Below, piece by piece: positions 63,055-64,000 of a stretch of 64,000 nt of DNA. Under the pieces are notes generated by a model. The model was not told the DNA's origin and ran no database searches. It saw nothing but the letters and a program-made list of their open reading frames with translations. This stretch comes from Paraspadella gotoi (lineage: Eukaryota; Chaetognatha). The stretch's first letter is position 1. Each line of letters opens with the position of its first letter. Position numbers and translations under genes: made by a program. The stretch spans positions 913,923-977,922 of the forward strand of contig CM119264.1 of assembly GCA_051294375.1 (NCBI GenBank), given 5' to 3'.

Positions 63055-63761
63055 TCGGAATGAGGTTAATTTTTTTAGTTAAGTTAGAAGATAGGGTTAG
63101 AGATTAGATTAGGGATAAGTTAGGGTAAGAGATTAGATTAGGGATAAGGATAGAGATTAGATTAGGAATAAGTTAGAGTTAGAGATTAGATTAGGGATAA
63201 GGTTAGAGATTAGATTAAGAATAAGTTAGAGTTAGAGATTAGATTAGGGATAAGGTTAGAGATTAGATTAGGGATAAGTTAGGGTTAAAGATTAGATTAT
63301 GGATAAGGTTAGAGATTAGATTAGGGATAAGTTAGGGTTAAAGATTAGATTAGGGATAAGGTTAGAGATTAGATTAAGAATAAGTTAGGGTTAAAGATTA
63401 GATTAGGGATAAGGTTAGAGATTAGATTAGGGATAAGTTAGGGTTAAAGATTAGATTAGGAATAAGTTAGCATAAGATATTAGATTAGGGATAAATTAGG
63501 GTTAGAGATTAGATTAAGGATAAGGTTAATGGTTAAGGTTAGGGACTTGGTTTGTGATTAGGGTTAGGGATTTGGGTTAGGGACTTTTATCTAAGGTTAG
63601 AGGTTAGGGTTAGGTTTTAGGATTAGGTTAAGATTTAGAATTATAATTAAGGATTAAAGTTATGCTTTAGTTTATAAGTTTAAAAACATATTTAGATTAA
63701 ATGGTTAAAAGGTTAAAATTAAATTCTTGAAAATGGGTGCACTCTGGGAAAAGAGAACCGG
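63055..63761. mobile_element. Large TTAGGG-like array with TIR-type right end, copy T5
   Basis: At 63085-63545 a 28-30-bp unit (AGAGATTAGATTAGGGATAA then GTTAGGGTTA) is repeated about 15 times, followed by more irregular TTAGGG-like sequence to 63720. The right end AAAATGGGTGCACTCTGGGA with AAAGAGAACC (63729-63761) matches T3. The left end is weak. It lies in the intron after exon 6. Confidence 0.6.
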
Positions 63762-63764
63762 AAA

Positions 63765-64000
63765 ATGTATTTACAAATTAATATATGAATTGATTAATCG
63801 AGGAATCACTTAAGTAGTGAAAGATGAATGAATGGAAAATTGAATTAAACGATAAATGAATGAATGGATGAATGAATGAATGTATGAATGAATGAATAAA
63901 AGAAGAAATCAAAGAAGGAAGGAATTTATACGTGAATGAAGTGTTTTTAAATTTAACTCACAACTCACAACGATTCGGTTCATAGAAAAACTCAGTGAAA
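63765..64000. other. End of window, no further exon recognised
   Basis: AT-rich sequence with a (GAAT)n run at 63855-63897. The next kinesin exon (expected to encode a segment ending in an I-H-E-D-like motif) is not seen. Confidence 0.6.

Noticed and set aside
63085-63545. True chromosome-end telomere
   Set aside because: The repeat is degenerate with a 28-30-bp period, lies between exon 6 and the rest of a gene, and is followed by ordinary sequence, so it is interstitial.

Overview
This is a repeat-rich animal nuclear genomic window carrying parts of two protein-coding genes, both on the + strand. The spliced exons, long introns, tRNA-derived repeats and abundant microsatellites are eukaryotic, and the two proteins are metazoan families. 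Degenerate TTAGGG-type repeats recur, which fits an invertebrate whose telomeres are (TTAGGG)n. A lophotrochozoan is a guess from general character, not something the sequence proves.

Gene 1 (3748-8288) is the 3' end of an ARHGAP39/Vilse-type RhoGAP gene. Five exons rebuild a complete RhoGAP domain of 207 residues that ends at a natural stop. Its introns hold a (CT)n tract, a 46-bp minisatellite, a TIR element with a telomere-like interior, polypurine tracts, a 42-bp triplication and a large foldback element. Intron 3 appears to use a GC donor. About 7.8 kb of repeats separate it from gene 2, including a 105-bp minisatellite and a 51-bp inverted-repeat element.

Gene 2 (16089 to beyond 63044) is the 5' part of a kinesin-4 motor gene, closest to KIF21. 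I join a start-codon exon at 16089-16183 to exons at 56801-56876, 57189-57292, 57481-57523, 62388-62615 and 62925-63044. Reading frames and splice phases match at every junction and the joined product reads through the motor P-loop. Intron 1 would be about 40.6 kb, so most of the window is one intron. Two motor surface loops have been expanded by microsatellites, one acidic (Asp) and one Gln-rich.

Inside the giant intron, 16-24 kb is minisatellites and assembly gaps. About 24-51 kb holds two diverged versions of one 11-14 kb block (roughly 25.9-39.9 and 39.9-51.2 kb), which meet exactly at a 25-N gap and differ mainly by short indels. This looks like either a retained alternative haplotype or a real tandem duplication. 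A GC-richer 2.85-kb segment at 43.8-46.6 kb occurs only in the second version. From 51 to 57 kb there are further microsatellites, a CCAAT-containing triplication, a tRNA-Leu-like fragment and a 15-bp minisatellite.

I found no operon, CRISPR array, complete transposase gene or recognisable new multi-gene system. The most interesting candidates are a dispersed small TIR element with a TTAGGG-like interior, the microsatellite-driven loop insertions in the kinesin motor, and the duplicated block. Most long open frames here are produced by simple repeats whose unit is a multiple of three or lacks stop codons, and are not annotated as genes.
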